A stretch of DNA of 21,853 bases, taken from a virus. The position numbers and the translations under genes are program-made. This document shows positions 14,132 to 20,582 of the stretch, one piece after another. Each line of letters opens with the position of its first letter. Within the stretch, counting starts at the first letter, position 1. The notes under the pieces are model-generated. The model worked only from the letters and a program-made list of their open reading frames with translations, did not search any database and was not told where the DNA came from. The DNA lies in the IMG/VR virus record IMGVR_UViG_3300042197_000124, positions 1-21,853 of that record. One strand, 5' to 3'.

Positions 14132-15367
14132 CTACAGTTGAATTTGATTGACTGCGACAATGCCAGCGGGGGCTGCTGGGTAGTCATTTGGAGCGACTCC
14201 ACCAGCTGCAATGGTCACAAGCGAGACGTTCGTGCTATCGGCCTGCCACCATAGTTCGATGTAATCGCCTGCATCGAGACTGAAAAACTCTGAGAGCGAA
14301 ATCGGTGAATATCCATTATTGATGTCAAGCGTGATTGCTCTTGTCGTGTTGGCAATGTTTGTTCCGTTCTTTTTGAACCAGAAAAGAATGTTTTTTGCGC
14401 TTGAGCTGCCGCTTTGAAGCTGAAGTGTTACGTCAAACTGATAAAGACCAGACTCAACCACCGTCAGTTGGGAACTTGAAACAATGCTGATGCCATTGGC
14501 AATCTCGGTGTTGTCCCAGGTGATGACGTTGGAAGTGTTGGCTCCCGTTGGGGAAGTTGACGCACCAGTCTTGGTGAACTCGCCATAGTATTGCTGTTGC
14601 TGGATGGTCGGTCGAACGAAAATCTCGCCTGTGGTGGCATTGCTCTCAAGAACAGCGGCCACCGGGATCACGTTGTCTGGGGCGGTAGGCTTGACGTTGG
14701 TCAGACCTCCAGCCACCGTCGGGCTTGCATAAAGAACGTCTCCGATTGAGAAGGCGCTTGTGTCGATTCCCTCAATATGGCCCCAGACCTGGGCATAGCC
14801 AATCTGTCCAGCGTTCGGAAGATCATGGGCCATGATTCCCAGAATGTAGAGCGATGGGCTTGAACCGTCAGCAAGATAAGGCGCAACAGAAATCACGTTG
14901 TTGGCGCTGACACCGACGAATCCAACAACTTCACCCTTATTGATCGTCGAGCCTGTGGCGTTCTCCACTCTCGCGTAATAATCAAGGCCAATCCTCTGGA
15001 TCACCCCATAATCCATGCCTAGCTGCGCGGTCTGCTCTGCGTTATCCCAGGCAAGCCTTCGGATTCGCTCAACATGAGGCGCGGCCTGGTTGAGATCGAT
15101 GTAATCCGTGACAACAGAATTATTGTTCTCGATGGATGGAGCAGACGCGAGAAGCTGAACTATTCTTTGCAGTGCCGCAATCTGTGCGAGGGCTTCGTTG
15201 GCGCTGGCCGCTGCCGAGTCTGCTTGGAACTCAAAGTCTGTCCCGACGATTGGGGCCAGGGTCTGGACGGTGGCAAACAGATTTTCAAACTGCTTGATCT
15301 GCTCAAAGTCTTGGAGGAAAGAAGCTAACTGGTCTCGGGTTAGCTTTAACGGGGGAATGATGGCCAT
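14132..15367 (-). CDS. Tail needle or fibre candidate with coiled-coil start and TNF/C1q-like tip
   Basis: The 411-aa product lies exactly where P22 has gene 26 (tail needle), directly after gp10. Residues 1-75 are helical with heptad-like spacing (QLASFLQDFEQIKQFENLF, then SAAASANEALAQIAALQRIV). The middle (about 85-260) has DLNQAAPHVERIRRLAWDN and GSTINKGEVVGFVGVS, a pattern frequent in phage virion proteins. The end (about 285-405) is beta-rich, with GLYQFDVTLQL, KNILFWFKKNGTNIANT and GDYIELWWQADSTNVSL, as in TNF/C1q-like jelly rolls. The Sf6 needle is known to end in a TNF-like knob, so this may be a plug that opens at contact. It is longer than known needles (233 aa in P22), so a short fibre is an alternative. 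Confidence 0.68.
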   Translation of the reverse strand: MAIIPPLKLTRDQLASFLQDFEQIKQFENLFATVQTLAPIVGTDFEFQADSAAASANEALAQIAALQRIVQLLASAPSIENNNSVVTDYIDLNQAAPHVERIRRLAWDNAEQTAQLGMDYGVIQRIGLDYYARVENATGSTINKGEVVGFVGVSANNVISVAPYLADGSSPSLYILGIMAHDLPNAGQIGYAQVWGHIEGIDTSAFSIGDVLYASPTVAGGLTNVKPTAPDNVIPVAAVLESNATTGEIFVRPTIQQQQYYGEFTKTGASTSPTGANTSNVITWDNTEIANGISIVSSSQLTVVESGLYQFDVTLQLQSGSSSAKNILFWFKKNGTNIANTTRAITLDINNGYSPISLSEFFSLDAGDYIELWWQADSTNVSLVTIAAGGVAPNDYPAAPAGIVAVNQIQL

Positions 15368-15368
15368 G

Positions 15369-16778
15369 TCATGCCGCCATTGGCTCGATTTGAGCCTCTA
15401 ATCGTGCAACCGAGATGTGGGCATCGCTTGTGCCTCTAAATCGCTGGATGCGCCAGTTCCGCATGAATCCTTGCTGGAACCAGACAAGACGCTTGGCGGG
15501 GCTTCCTGTCGTGCCGACCTTGATGAATCGGTCCTGAGAGTAGCTCTTACCGTCGATTGAGTATGAGGTCGAGATCACCGGGTCCAGGCCGAGGGCGACG
15601 CTTCCTGTCAGGCTCACCAGCTCCATCTGGTGGAAGACTGCTCCCAGGCTCTCGTTGTACACAATGATCGTCCCGAATTCCCATCGAACAATCTGGCCCC
15701 AATGGCTCGAGATGTCCTCCGAAACTATGCCAAGGTTGGATGATTGAGGGTCGCCAAGAATCCATTTGTCATAGCAATAGATAAAGTTTCTAGCACGATA
15801 CTGCTCAAATCCAGCAAGAGAAGTTGTCAACACAAACCAAACTAGTTGGCCCAGCGCAGCGCTGGTCGTTCCATCAAAGACCAGCGTTCTGTCGGGAAGG
15901 TGTATATACAAAAAGGTGTGGTCTTTTTCGACCCTCTGCTCGAGCAGAATCTGAGACAGAGTTGCCTCGGAGTAACCCTCGAGGATCTGGTCAATCTCCC
16001 TGGTGGCAATCTTCTCTGTCGTTGCATTCGCGGCTAGGTAAACGCTGGGAGCCTCACCGCGGCCACCGCCTACAAAGGCGATTCTCTGCATGAACTCACA
16101 GCAGGCATGAGTCCCAACAGCGCCCTTTTGGACCTGCGCTCCATCGACTCGATTAAACGGGAAGAAGTCACCGCCCACGTTGTCGAACACTTCTATTGTG
16201 TTGGCATTGATCGCATAGACTTCGTTCCTGAGTTTAATCAGGGCCACCACAGGATCAGGATCAACTTCTGAGCTTCCGTACTTGAGGGGGTTGACCTGAG
16301 TCGGGTCTGTCAGCTCGGTGACCACCAGAAACTCGCCATCGGTCGTCATAAAGTAACCATCGACCCAGACGACATCGAGGACCAATCCAAGATCAGGGTC
16401 GGTGACCTGAATCAGGCCAAGAGTCGGAGAATAATAGTAAAGTCGGCCACCAGATGCGACTGCAAGGCGGTCAAATGAATAGTCCATCGAGACTAGATCA
16501 TCTGTTGGACCGCCAACATCACCAAGGATAGTCACCACCCCAGCCGAGGAAACGGTCACCAGCTTGCTTCCCATCACTCGATAGCAGATTCCTTGCCACT
16601 CGATCCCACCGCGGTCAACGCCTGGGCCTGTGGCGAACTGCACCACACCGTCACCAGGCCGAAGGTAGCCGTTCGAGATGCCGCTTTTAAGAGACACAGG
16701 GACCATGTTCACCGGGTAGGATTGGCGAAAATCTGGTGCCGTGTCGGTAAAAACGCCGTTAAGAATGGGGATCTGCAT
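15369..16778 (-). CDS. Packaged DNA stabilisation protein, gp10-like
   Basis: At 469 aa it is almost the same length as P22 gp10 (472 aa). It shows the same pattern: FRQSYPVNMVPVSLKSGISNGYL near the start, VGDVGG- and MDYSFDRLAVASGGRLYYYS-type blades, VQKGAVGTHACCEFMQRIAF followed by GEAPSVYLA, then DHTFLYIHLPDRTLVFD. The fold is a beta-propeller-like tail hub in P22. It closes the portal end after packaging, holding DNA in together with gp4 and gp26. Its start overlaps the upstream gene by one base, and it is followed after one base by the needle candidate, in the order expected for the P22 tail machine. Confidence 0.9.
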   Translation of the reverse strand: MQIPILNGVFTDTAPDFRQSYPVNMVPVSLKSGISNGYLRPGDGVVQFATGPGVDRGGIEWQGICYRVMGSKLVTVSSAGVVTILGDVGGPTDDLVSMDYSFDRLAVASGGRLYYYSPTLGLIQVTDPDLGLVLDVVWVDGYFMTTDGEFLVVTELTDPTQVNPLKYGSSEVDPDPVVALIKLRNEVYAINANTIEVFDNVGGDFFPFNRVDGAQVQKGAVGTHACCEFMQRIAFVGGGRGEAPSVYLAANATTEKIATREIDQILEGYSEATLSQILLEQRVEKDHTFLYIHLPDRTLVFDGTTSAALGQLVWFVLTTSLAGFEQYRARNFIYCYDKWILGDPQSSNLGIVSEDISSHWGQIVRWEFGTIIVYNESLGAVFHQMELVSLTGSVALGLDPVISTSYSIDGKSYSQDRFIKVGTTGSPAKRLVWFQQGFMRNWRIQRFRGTSDAHISVARLEAQIEPMAA

Positions 16779-17104
16779 TATTTCTTCGTCGCCTCATAAC
16801 GCTTGAGAAGCGCCCGACCTTTTGCGGCAAGCCTGGCTGCGGCAGCTGGCGTACCAGGTGCAGGCTCACCCCATGCTCGAGCTGCAAGGGCAAGCCTTGT
16901 CGGCTCACCGTTGGGTTTTTTGAGTGGCCCAGCCGGGTTGGTATAGAAGCGAGTAAGGAAAGATCCTTTCCTTTTCATCTTCTCTGGCGTGTTGGCTGCG
17001 CCTTTAACGCCTGGCTTGAGGTTTGCGCCTTCAGTCCTTTTGAAGTGCGCTCGGCCAGCCGCCGTCAGCCCACCTTTTGGGTCTTTGAGCGGCTGCTTGG
17101 CCAT
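16778..17104 (-). CDS. Small basic protein, DUF6321 type
   Basis: The 108-aa product is rich in Lys, Arg, Ala and Pro. It has the sequence KDPKGGLTAAGRAHFKRTEG and GSFLTRFYTNPAGPLKKPNG, then EPTRLALAARAWGEPAP, which I recognise as the DUF6321 family found in phages and a few bacteria. The function is unknown; the strong positive charge suggests nucleic-acid binding. Its position between a fibre-like gene and gp10 is unusual in P22-like phages. It overlaps both neighbours by one base (at 17104 and 16778), so all are translated in a coupled way. Confidence 0.75.
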   Translation of the reverse strand: MAKQPLKDPKGGLTAAGRAHFKRTEGANLKPGVKGAANTPEKMKRKGSFLTRFYTNPAGPLKKPNGEPTRLALAARAWGEPAPGTPAAAARLAAKGRALLKRYEATKK

Positions 17105-18327
17105 TAGGCAGATACCGCTTTGATGACCGCAAAACGGATCACAATCGCTTCGGCCAGCGCACCAGCAGTCACGTTTCGGACATTGATTGAGGCCGATCCA
17201 GCAGCCGATTGAGCGTTCAGGGTGTACGAACCAGCAGTACCGCCAGAGATGTGGTTCATCACCAAAATGTCTCCAGCTTCTATTGTGCTATTGGTCAGGG
17301 TAAACGATACAGTCGTGTCAGCGCCAAGGTTTGCCGCGTTCATCGTGATCGAGCCGTTAGTTTTATCAAGGGTGACACCCGTGGACTTGTCGGTTAGCTG
17401 TGTGACCGTGCCACCAGAGCCTGTGTTGTAGCCCTGCTTTCCAGTGCCTGTGATGAGCTGGCTTCCAGAGGTCGAGAGACTTGTACCAGTTGCAGCTCCG
17501 ATCACGGGAGTGACCAGGGTTGGCGTATTGGCAAAGACCAGCGCACCAGATCCAGTCTCGTCGGTAACGGCTGCGGCCAGGTTGGCAGATGATGGAGTGC
17601 CAAGGAATGTGGCCACGCCAGCACCAAGACTGGTGATTCCTGTTCCACCGTTGGCCACTGGGAGCGTTCCTGTAACGCCAGTCGTTAGCGGCAAACCCGT
17701 GCAGTTCGTCAGCGTTCCAGAAGTCGGGGTGCCAAGGATCGGGGTGACAAGCGTTGGAGTGTCGTTAAAAACCAACAGTCCTGTGCCTGTCTCGTCGGTC
17801 ATTGCCGCACGAAGATTGGCGCTCGTTGGGCTTGCAAGCCAGGCTTGAACGCCAGCTGCGTAAGTGGTCTCAGCATTGATCTGATACCAAGAGTTCGTCG
17901 CTTCGTAGTACCGAACGCGAACCGCCGAACCACCAGCTAGGCTCAGAATCGAACCATAAAGCGCCACAGCTCCATTCAGACCAATCGTCAACGATGTGAT
18001 CGTTTGCGTGGTGCTGATAAGAATTTCCGTGCCGTCTGGTGTGAGCGTGTTAACTGGGAGATTGATCGTTCCAGCTGCAAGCGGCCCGGCTGGTTGCAAC
18101 AACGCCCATTGCTGCTCTGCAACGGGAGTCGGTAAGTTAATCACAAAAGGGCTGGTCGGAACGTAAAGGTTCACCGCCATCGTTGGCGATGCAAAGTTCT
18201 GCTGGAAGAAGGTCAGCAGTGAGCTGACAGGCAGTCTCCGCGCATCACCGTTGTTCGGCGTGTAGACCGCGAACTGGTCACCAGGCGAGACCTGTGCAAG
18301 AAGTGGAAGCTGATTGATGGTAGGCAT
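17104..18327 (-). CDS. Repeat-containing tail fibre-like protein
   Basis: The 407-aa product begins MPTINQLPLLAQVSPGDQFA, a typical start for phage fibre or structural proteins. The middle carries two copies of a block of about 48 residues: AWLASPTSANLRAAMTDETG with LVFNDTPTLVTPILGTPTSG, and later FLGTPSSANLAAAVTDETGS with LVFANTPTLVTPVIGAATG. The linker has the glycine-rich GTLPVANGGTGITSLGAG, a module I associate with long thin phage fibres. The C-terminus is beta-rich and ends VIRFAVIKAVSA. It is probably a trimeric fibre. GAGGA precedes the ATG by 4 nt. It lies between gp4 and gp10, where P22 has nothing of this kind. Confidence 0.75.
   Translation of the reverse strand: MPTINQLPLLAQVSPGDQFAVYTPNNGDARRLPVSSLLTFFQQNFASPTMAVNLYVPTSPFVINLPTPVAEQQWALLQPAGPLAAGTINLPVNTLTPDGTEILISTTQTITSLTIGLNGAVALYGSILSLAGGSAVRVRYYEATNSWYQINAETTYAAGVQAWLASPTSANLRAAMTDETGTGLLVFNDTPTLVTPILGTPTSGTLTNCTGLPLTTGVTGTLPVANGGTGITSLGAGVATFLGTPSSANLAAAVTDETGSGALVFANTPTLVTPVIGAATGTSLSTSGSQLITGTGKQGYNTGSGGTVTQLTDKSTGVTLDKTNGSITMNAANLGADTTVSFTLTNSTIEAGDILVMNHISGGTAGSYTLNAQSAAGSASINVRNVTAGALAEAIVIRFAVIKAVSA
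17510..17838 (-). repeat. Two diverged repeats of about 95 bp in the fibre-like gene
   Basis: The first copy is at 17510-17604 and the second at 17744-17838, offset by 234 bases. Both contain GTGACxAGxGTTGG and, later, GTCTCGTCGGT. They encode the LVTP block with the DETG motif. The rest has diverged mostly at third codon positions, so the protein repeat is older than the present sequence. Confidence 0.6.
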
Positions 18328-18334
18328 GGTGTCC

Positions 18335-18841
18335 TCAGTAATAGGTGTTGTTTGAGACGTTCACAGGCTCGAGGTAGCCCTCTGCGCCAGTCTGAACAGG
18401 ACTCTGCGGGGGTGGAAGGAAAGGATCGTCGATTCTCCAAGGCTTCTGGCCAGCACCAGCAGGCATAGTCCTGGGGAGCTGCATATCGATGGGGTAGGTC
18501 GCTCTCTGGAGAAGGACGTTGTAAGCCTGCTTGGCGGTGGATTTCACCTCAATCGCCACTTGCTTACCAAAGCTCGGCGCAATTCGGATGGCGAGGTTGG
18601 TGTATATCGCCTCATACGCTGAATCAGGTACATCAGTCTCCTGATCGAGGTCTGAGTCCTGGGGGTTTGATGGAAGCGGGTAGGCAAGGCGAATCCCTTG
18701 TGCGTTCCAGGTGGCCATCATCGTATCGAGACGACGAAGCGCCGACTGGAGCTGCTCGGGTTGAAGGTCGAAGACGTAGCCTGCGAGGCCGATCTCGTCG
18801 AACGCTTGCTCTACAAACTGACGCTTAGTCCACCCCATCAT
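18335..18841 (-). CDS. Tail accessory factor, gp4-like (P22_Tail-4 family)
   Basis: The 168-aa product is very close in length to P22 gp4 (166 aa), and it has the same helical pattern: WTKRQFVEQAFDEIGLAGY (4-22), LQPEQLQSALRRLDTMMATW (26-45), PDSAYEAIYTNLAIRIAPSF (72-91). An extended basic and Pro-rich tail follows, ending NVSNNTYY. Twelve copies of gp4 bind the portal and begin assembly of the tail machine, on which gp10 and gp26 are placed. The next genes (gp10, needle candidate) are in the matching order. MM at the start gives two adjacent ATGs (18841 and 18838); both lie inside the end of the preceding gene, which overlaps by 17 nt. Confidence 0.87.
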   Translation of the reverse strand: MMGWTKRQFVEQAFDEIGLAGYVFDLQPEQLQSALRRLDTMMATWNAQGIRLAYPLPSNPQDSDLDQETDVPDSAYEAIYTNLAIRIAPSFGKQVAIEVKSTAKQAYNVLLQRATYPIDMQLPRTMPAGAGQKPWRIDDPFLPPPQSPVQTGAEGYLEPVNVSNNTYY

Positions 18842-19181
18842 CTCCCTCGACTTTCTCGCCGATCAAGGCAATCAACTTCTTATCGCTGGTGCGGCCATCG
18901 AACTTGATGTCCAGATCCTTTGCCATCTGCTCGAGTTCTGCTCGAGTGGGTGGCGTGTCATCCTCCACCAGCTCTCCAACCACTTCTTCGACCAATTCTT
19001 TGACTTCAACAGCTTTAGGTGCAGCGAATCCGCAAGCCTCATCTCTTGTGGCCAGCCAGCCCTCTTTGAGCATCAGCTGGCGCTCGGCTTCGTCTTCAAC
19101 TGCGCGGTACTGATACCGCTTGCGCTTGTACAGCCCTGGGCCACCGCCTGCTTTGTAAACGAATGTCGGGAATTGAATCAT
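18825..19181 (-). CDS. Phage protein with C-terminal HeH/LEM-like domain
   Basis: The 118-aa product begins MIQFPTFVYKAGGGPGLYK, followed by KRYQYRAVEDEAERQLMLKE and a Trp-containing loop, a pattern often seen in small phage head-associated proteins. The centre is acidic (EVKELVEEVVGELVEDDTPP). The last 40 residues, RAELEQMAKDLDIKFDGRTS with KKLIALIGEKVE, look like an HeH/LEM helix-extended-loop-helix domain, which often contacts DNA or nucleoprotein. A role in head completion or DNA packaging is possible because the gene sits directly before gp4. Its start overlaps the previous stop by ATGA. Confidence 0.72.
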   Translation of the reverse strand: MIQFPTFVYKAGGGPGLYKRKRYQYRAVEDEAERQLMLKEGWLATRDEACGFAAPKAVEVKELVEEVVGELVEDDTPPTRAELEQMAKDLDIKFDGRTSDKKLIALIGEKVEGDDGVD

Positions 19182-19345
19182 TTTTTCTTTGCCGTTTTTG
19201 CAGATTCTTTGAACGCCTTTGCCGTTGGCGCACCCTTGGAGCCAGGCTTCCTCATCCGCTCTGGTGTTTCACCAGCAGCTTTCTGGCGCTCAATGCGCTT
19301 GCGTTTGGCCTGAATGTTTGCGTAAAGACCTGGGGGCTTTTTCAT
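19178..19345 (-). CDS. Small highly basic protein, 55 aa
   Basis: A 55-residue frame begins MKKPPGLYANIQAKRKRIER and ends AKAFKESAKTAKKK. It has no Cys and no hydrophobic segment. Nearly one third of its residues are Lys or Arg. I have seen proteins of this appearance (MKKPPGLYANI... and ...RMRKPGSKGAPTA) in other phages without a known function. Both ends are coupled by ATGA, to the preceding gene (19342-19345) and to the following gene (19178-19181), so it is clearly part of the same operon. DNA binding is plausible from charge alone. Confidence 0.7.
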   Translation of the reverse strand: MKKPPGLYANIQAKRKRIERQKAAGETPERMRKPGSKGAPTAKAFKESAKTAKKK

Positions 19346-19608
19346 TTGCTTGCGATCTTGTTAGCCATTGCAGCCTGCTTTGCGGCCAGCTTCTTGACCA
19401 TCGCCATGCGTGAGCGGTCTGCCATGATCTCTTGCGCTCTCATCACGGTGTCCATGTCCGACATTGCGCGGTACTTTTTCTCTTCGGCCATGTCCTCGCG
19501 CTCGTCCTTCATTTCCATCTTGACGTACTTGGCGACAGCGTTACCGTTTGACTTTGAGGCGGCTTTCTTTGCTGGGGCTTTCTTTGCCGGGGCTTTCATC
19601 ATCTTCAT
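19342..19608 (-). CDS. Lysine/alanine-rich basic protein with histone-like start, 88 aa
   Basis: The product begins MKMMKAPAKKAPAKKAASKS. This is an AKK-type repeat resembling the tails of bacterial histone-like and H1-type proteins. A charged helix follows (YVKMEMKDEREDMAEEKKYRA, about 28-48), then VKKLAAKQAAMANKIASK at the end. Met is unusually frequent (12 or so residues). The N-terminal repeat is encoded by a 15-bp tandem unit. It overlaps the gene before and after by 4 nt (ATGA). It may bind DNA, as a head component or an anti-host protein, but no family is recognised. Confidence 0.7.
   Translation of the reverse strand: MKMMKAPAKKAPAKKAASKSNGNAVAKYVKMEMKDEREDMAEEKKYRAMSDMDTVMRAQEIMADRSRMAMVKKLAAKQAAMANKIASK
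19562..19597 (-). repeat. 15-bp tandem repeat coding for the Ala/Lys tract
   Basis: Two units of GCTTTCTTTGCTGGG-type sequence (19562-19576 and 19577-19591, one mismatch) are followed by a partial third (GCTTTC). On the coding strand they encode APAKK twice. The short exact period indicates recent slippage or duplication. Confidence 0.75.
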
Positions 19609-19808
19609 GCCATCTTCCTTTTGCTCGATGCCTTCTTGCTTGCCATCTTCTTGGCAGGCGCTTTGCTGGGCTTGCCAGCTTCCATTGCAGCTTTCCGTGC
19701 CACGTTCAGAGCGATTGCCACCGCCTGCTTCTTGGGCCGTCCAGCCTTCTCTTCCATCTTGATGTTCTCACCAATCGAGGTGCGCGAGTAACCCTTCTTG
19801 AGCGGCAT
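19605..19808 (-). CDS. Small basic protein, DUF6496 type
   Basis: The 67-aa product starts MPLKKGYSRTSIGENIKMEE, continues KAGRPKKQAVAIALNVARKA and ends in a Lys/Ser-rich tail (KAPAKKMASKKASSKRKMA). The first half matches the short phage family MPLKKGxSRxxxxxNIxxE...GRPxKQAxAIAL (DUF6496). The function is unknown. The tail repeats the AKK pattern of the next gene, as if the two parts had once been one protein or copied a common tract. ATGA couples its end to the next start. The site is just downstream of the terminator and of a 21-aa reading frame. Confidence 0.75.
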   Translation of the reverse strand: MPLKKGYSRTSIGENIKMEEKAGRPKKQAVAIALNVARKAAMEAGKPSKAPAKKMASKKASSKRKMA

Positions 19809-19810
19809 GA

Positions 19811-19876
19811 TTATTTCCTCTTCTTGGGGGGTTTTGGCTTCTTCATGGGCTGAGGCTTGCTTGGGTAGATCAGCAT
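19811..19876 (-). CDS. Very small basic peptide, 21 aa
   Basis: ATG 19876 opens a 21-residue frame, with an excellent site AAGGAG 6-7 nt upstream, ending at TAA 19811. The peptide starts MLIYPSKPQPMKKPK and ends PPKKRK. The frame stops 2 nt before the next ATG (19808). It is the first coding frame after the terminator in this part of the late operon. It could be a real peptide or a leader that directs ribosomes to the following gene. Confidence 0.6.
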   Translation of the reverse strand: MLIYPSKPQPMKKPKPPKKRK

Positions 19877-19888
19877 CACAGACTCCTT

Positions 19889-19918
19889 AAAAAGCGGCCC
19901 GGAGGATTAGTCCGGGCC
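19889..19918 (-). terminator. Rho-independent terminator behind the coat/decoration genes
   Basis: The minus-strand transcript can form an 8-bp stem, GGCCCGGA with TCCGGGCC (19918-19911 and 19903-19896) and a 7-nt loop, followed by GC and five T (19893-19889). It lies 6 nt after the stop of the preceding gene at 19925. It probably reduces, rather than ends, transcription into the rest of the late operon. This would give more coat and decoration protein than tail proteins. Confidence 0.82.
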
Positions 19919-19924
19919 TGGGGT

Positions 19925-20536
19925 TTACATCCGATAGCTTGCAAACGTATCAGCAGCGGTCTTGACGGTCAGGAATGACCCAGAGGTTGCAGTTACCACA
20001 GCGCCATCACCGTTGATGTTATGACCAGATCCAGCGTTGGTCACGGTAGCAGTGTCGGGGCCAGTGTTGACCACGGTCCAGGTGAACGAATCACCAACGG
20101 CCAGCTCCATCGCGGCATCCATCGCAGCGCCCGTGGGCAACTGGAGGGTCACAGCGGCGGCAGTGGTCGTGGTAATCAGGCCATCGGTAATGCCAGCGAT
20201 CATCGCAGCCGAAGTTGCAGCGGCAGTCGTGTTCAGGGCATTGGCCGAAACGCCAGAGCGCACACCAATCAGCTCGGGGATGCTAGGAGCAGTTCCCACG
20301 TTGTACAGGACCACAGTGGCACCAGCTTGAATCTGAATCGTTGCGGCATTGGTAAAAGGACCGTAGACAACGATTTCATTGTTCGAAGGCAGGCCAAGGA
20401 GGTCTTGCTGAACGGGGTAGTTAGGAAAACCGACAAGCTCGAACACCTGAGCTTCGGCAATGGAGGCGACAGCGATGCTCTCACCAGCGCCTACGGCGAC
20501 GGTAGCGTCACCCTGGGAATAAACGATTTGAGACAT
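19925..20536 (-). CDS. Putative head decoration or fibre protein downstream of coat
   Basis: The 203-aa product is rich in Ala, Thr, Val and Gly, with beta-strand patterns. It starts MSQIVYSQGDATVAVGAGES, has VFELVGFPNYPVQQDLLGLP in the middle, and ends with ELAVGDSFTWTVVNTGPDTA, SGHNINGDGAV and FLTVKTAADTFASYRM, a tail common in phage structural proteins. It lies directly after the coat gene and before a strong terminator, so it is likely made at levels similar to coat. Decoration protein is the best guess, with a fibre attached to the head as an alternative. AAAGGAA lies 7 nt before the ATG. There is no counterpart in P22. Confidence 0.68.
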   Translation of the reverse strand: MSQIVYSQGDATVAVGAGESIAVASIAEAQVFELVGFPNYPVQQDLLGLPSNNEIVVYGPFTNAATIQIQAGATVVLYNVGTAPSIPELIGVRSGVSANALNTTAAATSAAMIAGITDGLITTTTAAAVTLQLPTGAAMDAAMELAVGDSFTWTVVNTGPDTATVTNAGSGHNINGDGAVVTATSGSFLTVKTAADTFASYRM

Positions 20537-20558
20537 TTTTAGTTCCTTTCGAATGAGC

Positions 20559-20576
20559 GGGGGGCCGAAGCCCCCC
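20559..20576 (-). other. GC hairpin with UUCG loop between coat and the next gene
   Basis: On the minus strand GGGGGGC-TTCG-GCCCCCC forms a 7-bp all-GC stem with a very stable UUCG tetraloop. No T-run follows, so it is not a typical intrinsic terminator. It could protect coat mRNA from 3' exonucleases, or act as a weak pause site. It lies 6 nt after the coat stop and shortly before the SD of the next gene. Confidence 0.7.
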
Positions 20577-20582
20577 TATCAA

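Noticed and set aside
19163-19762. A 199-aa plus-strand open frame with hydrophobic stretches
   Set aside because: It is antisense to the Lys/Ala-rich cluster; AAG/GCC codons read backwards give Leu/Phe/Ala and only imitate membrane helices.
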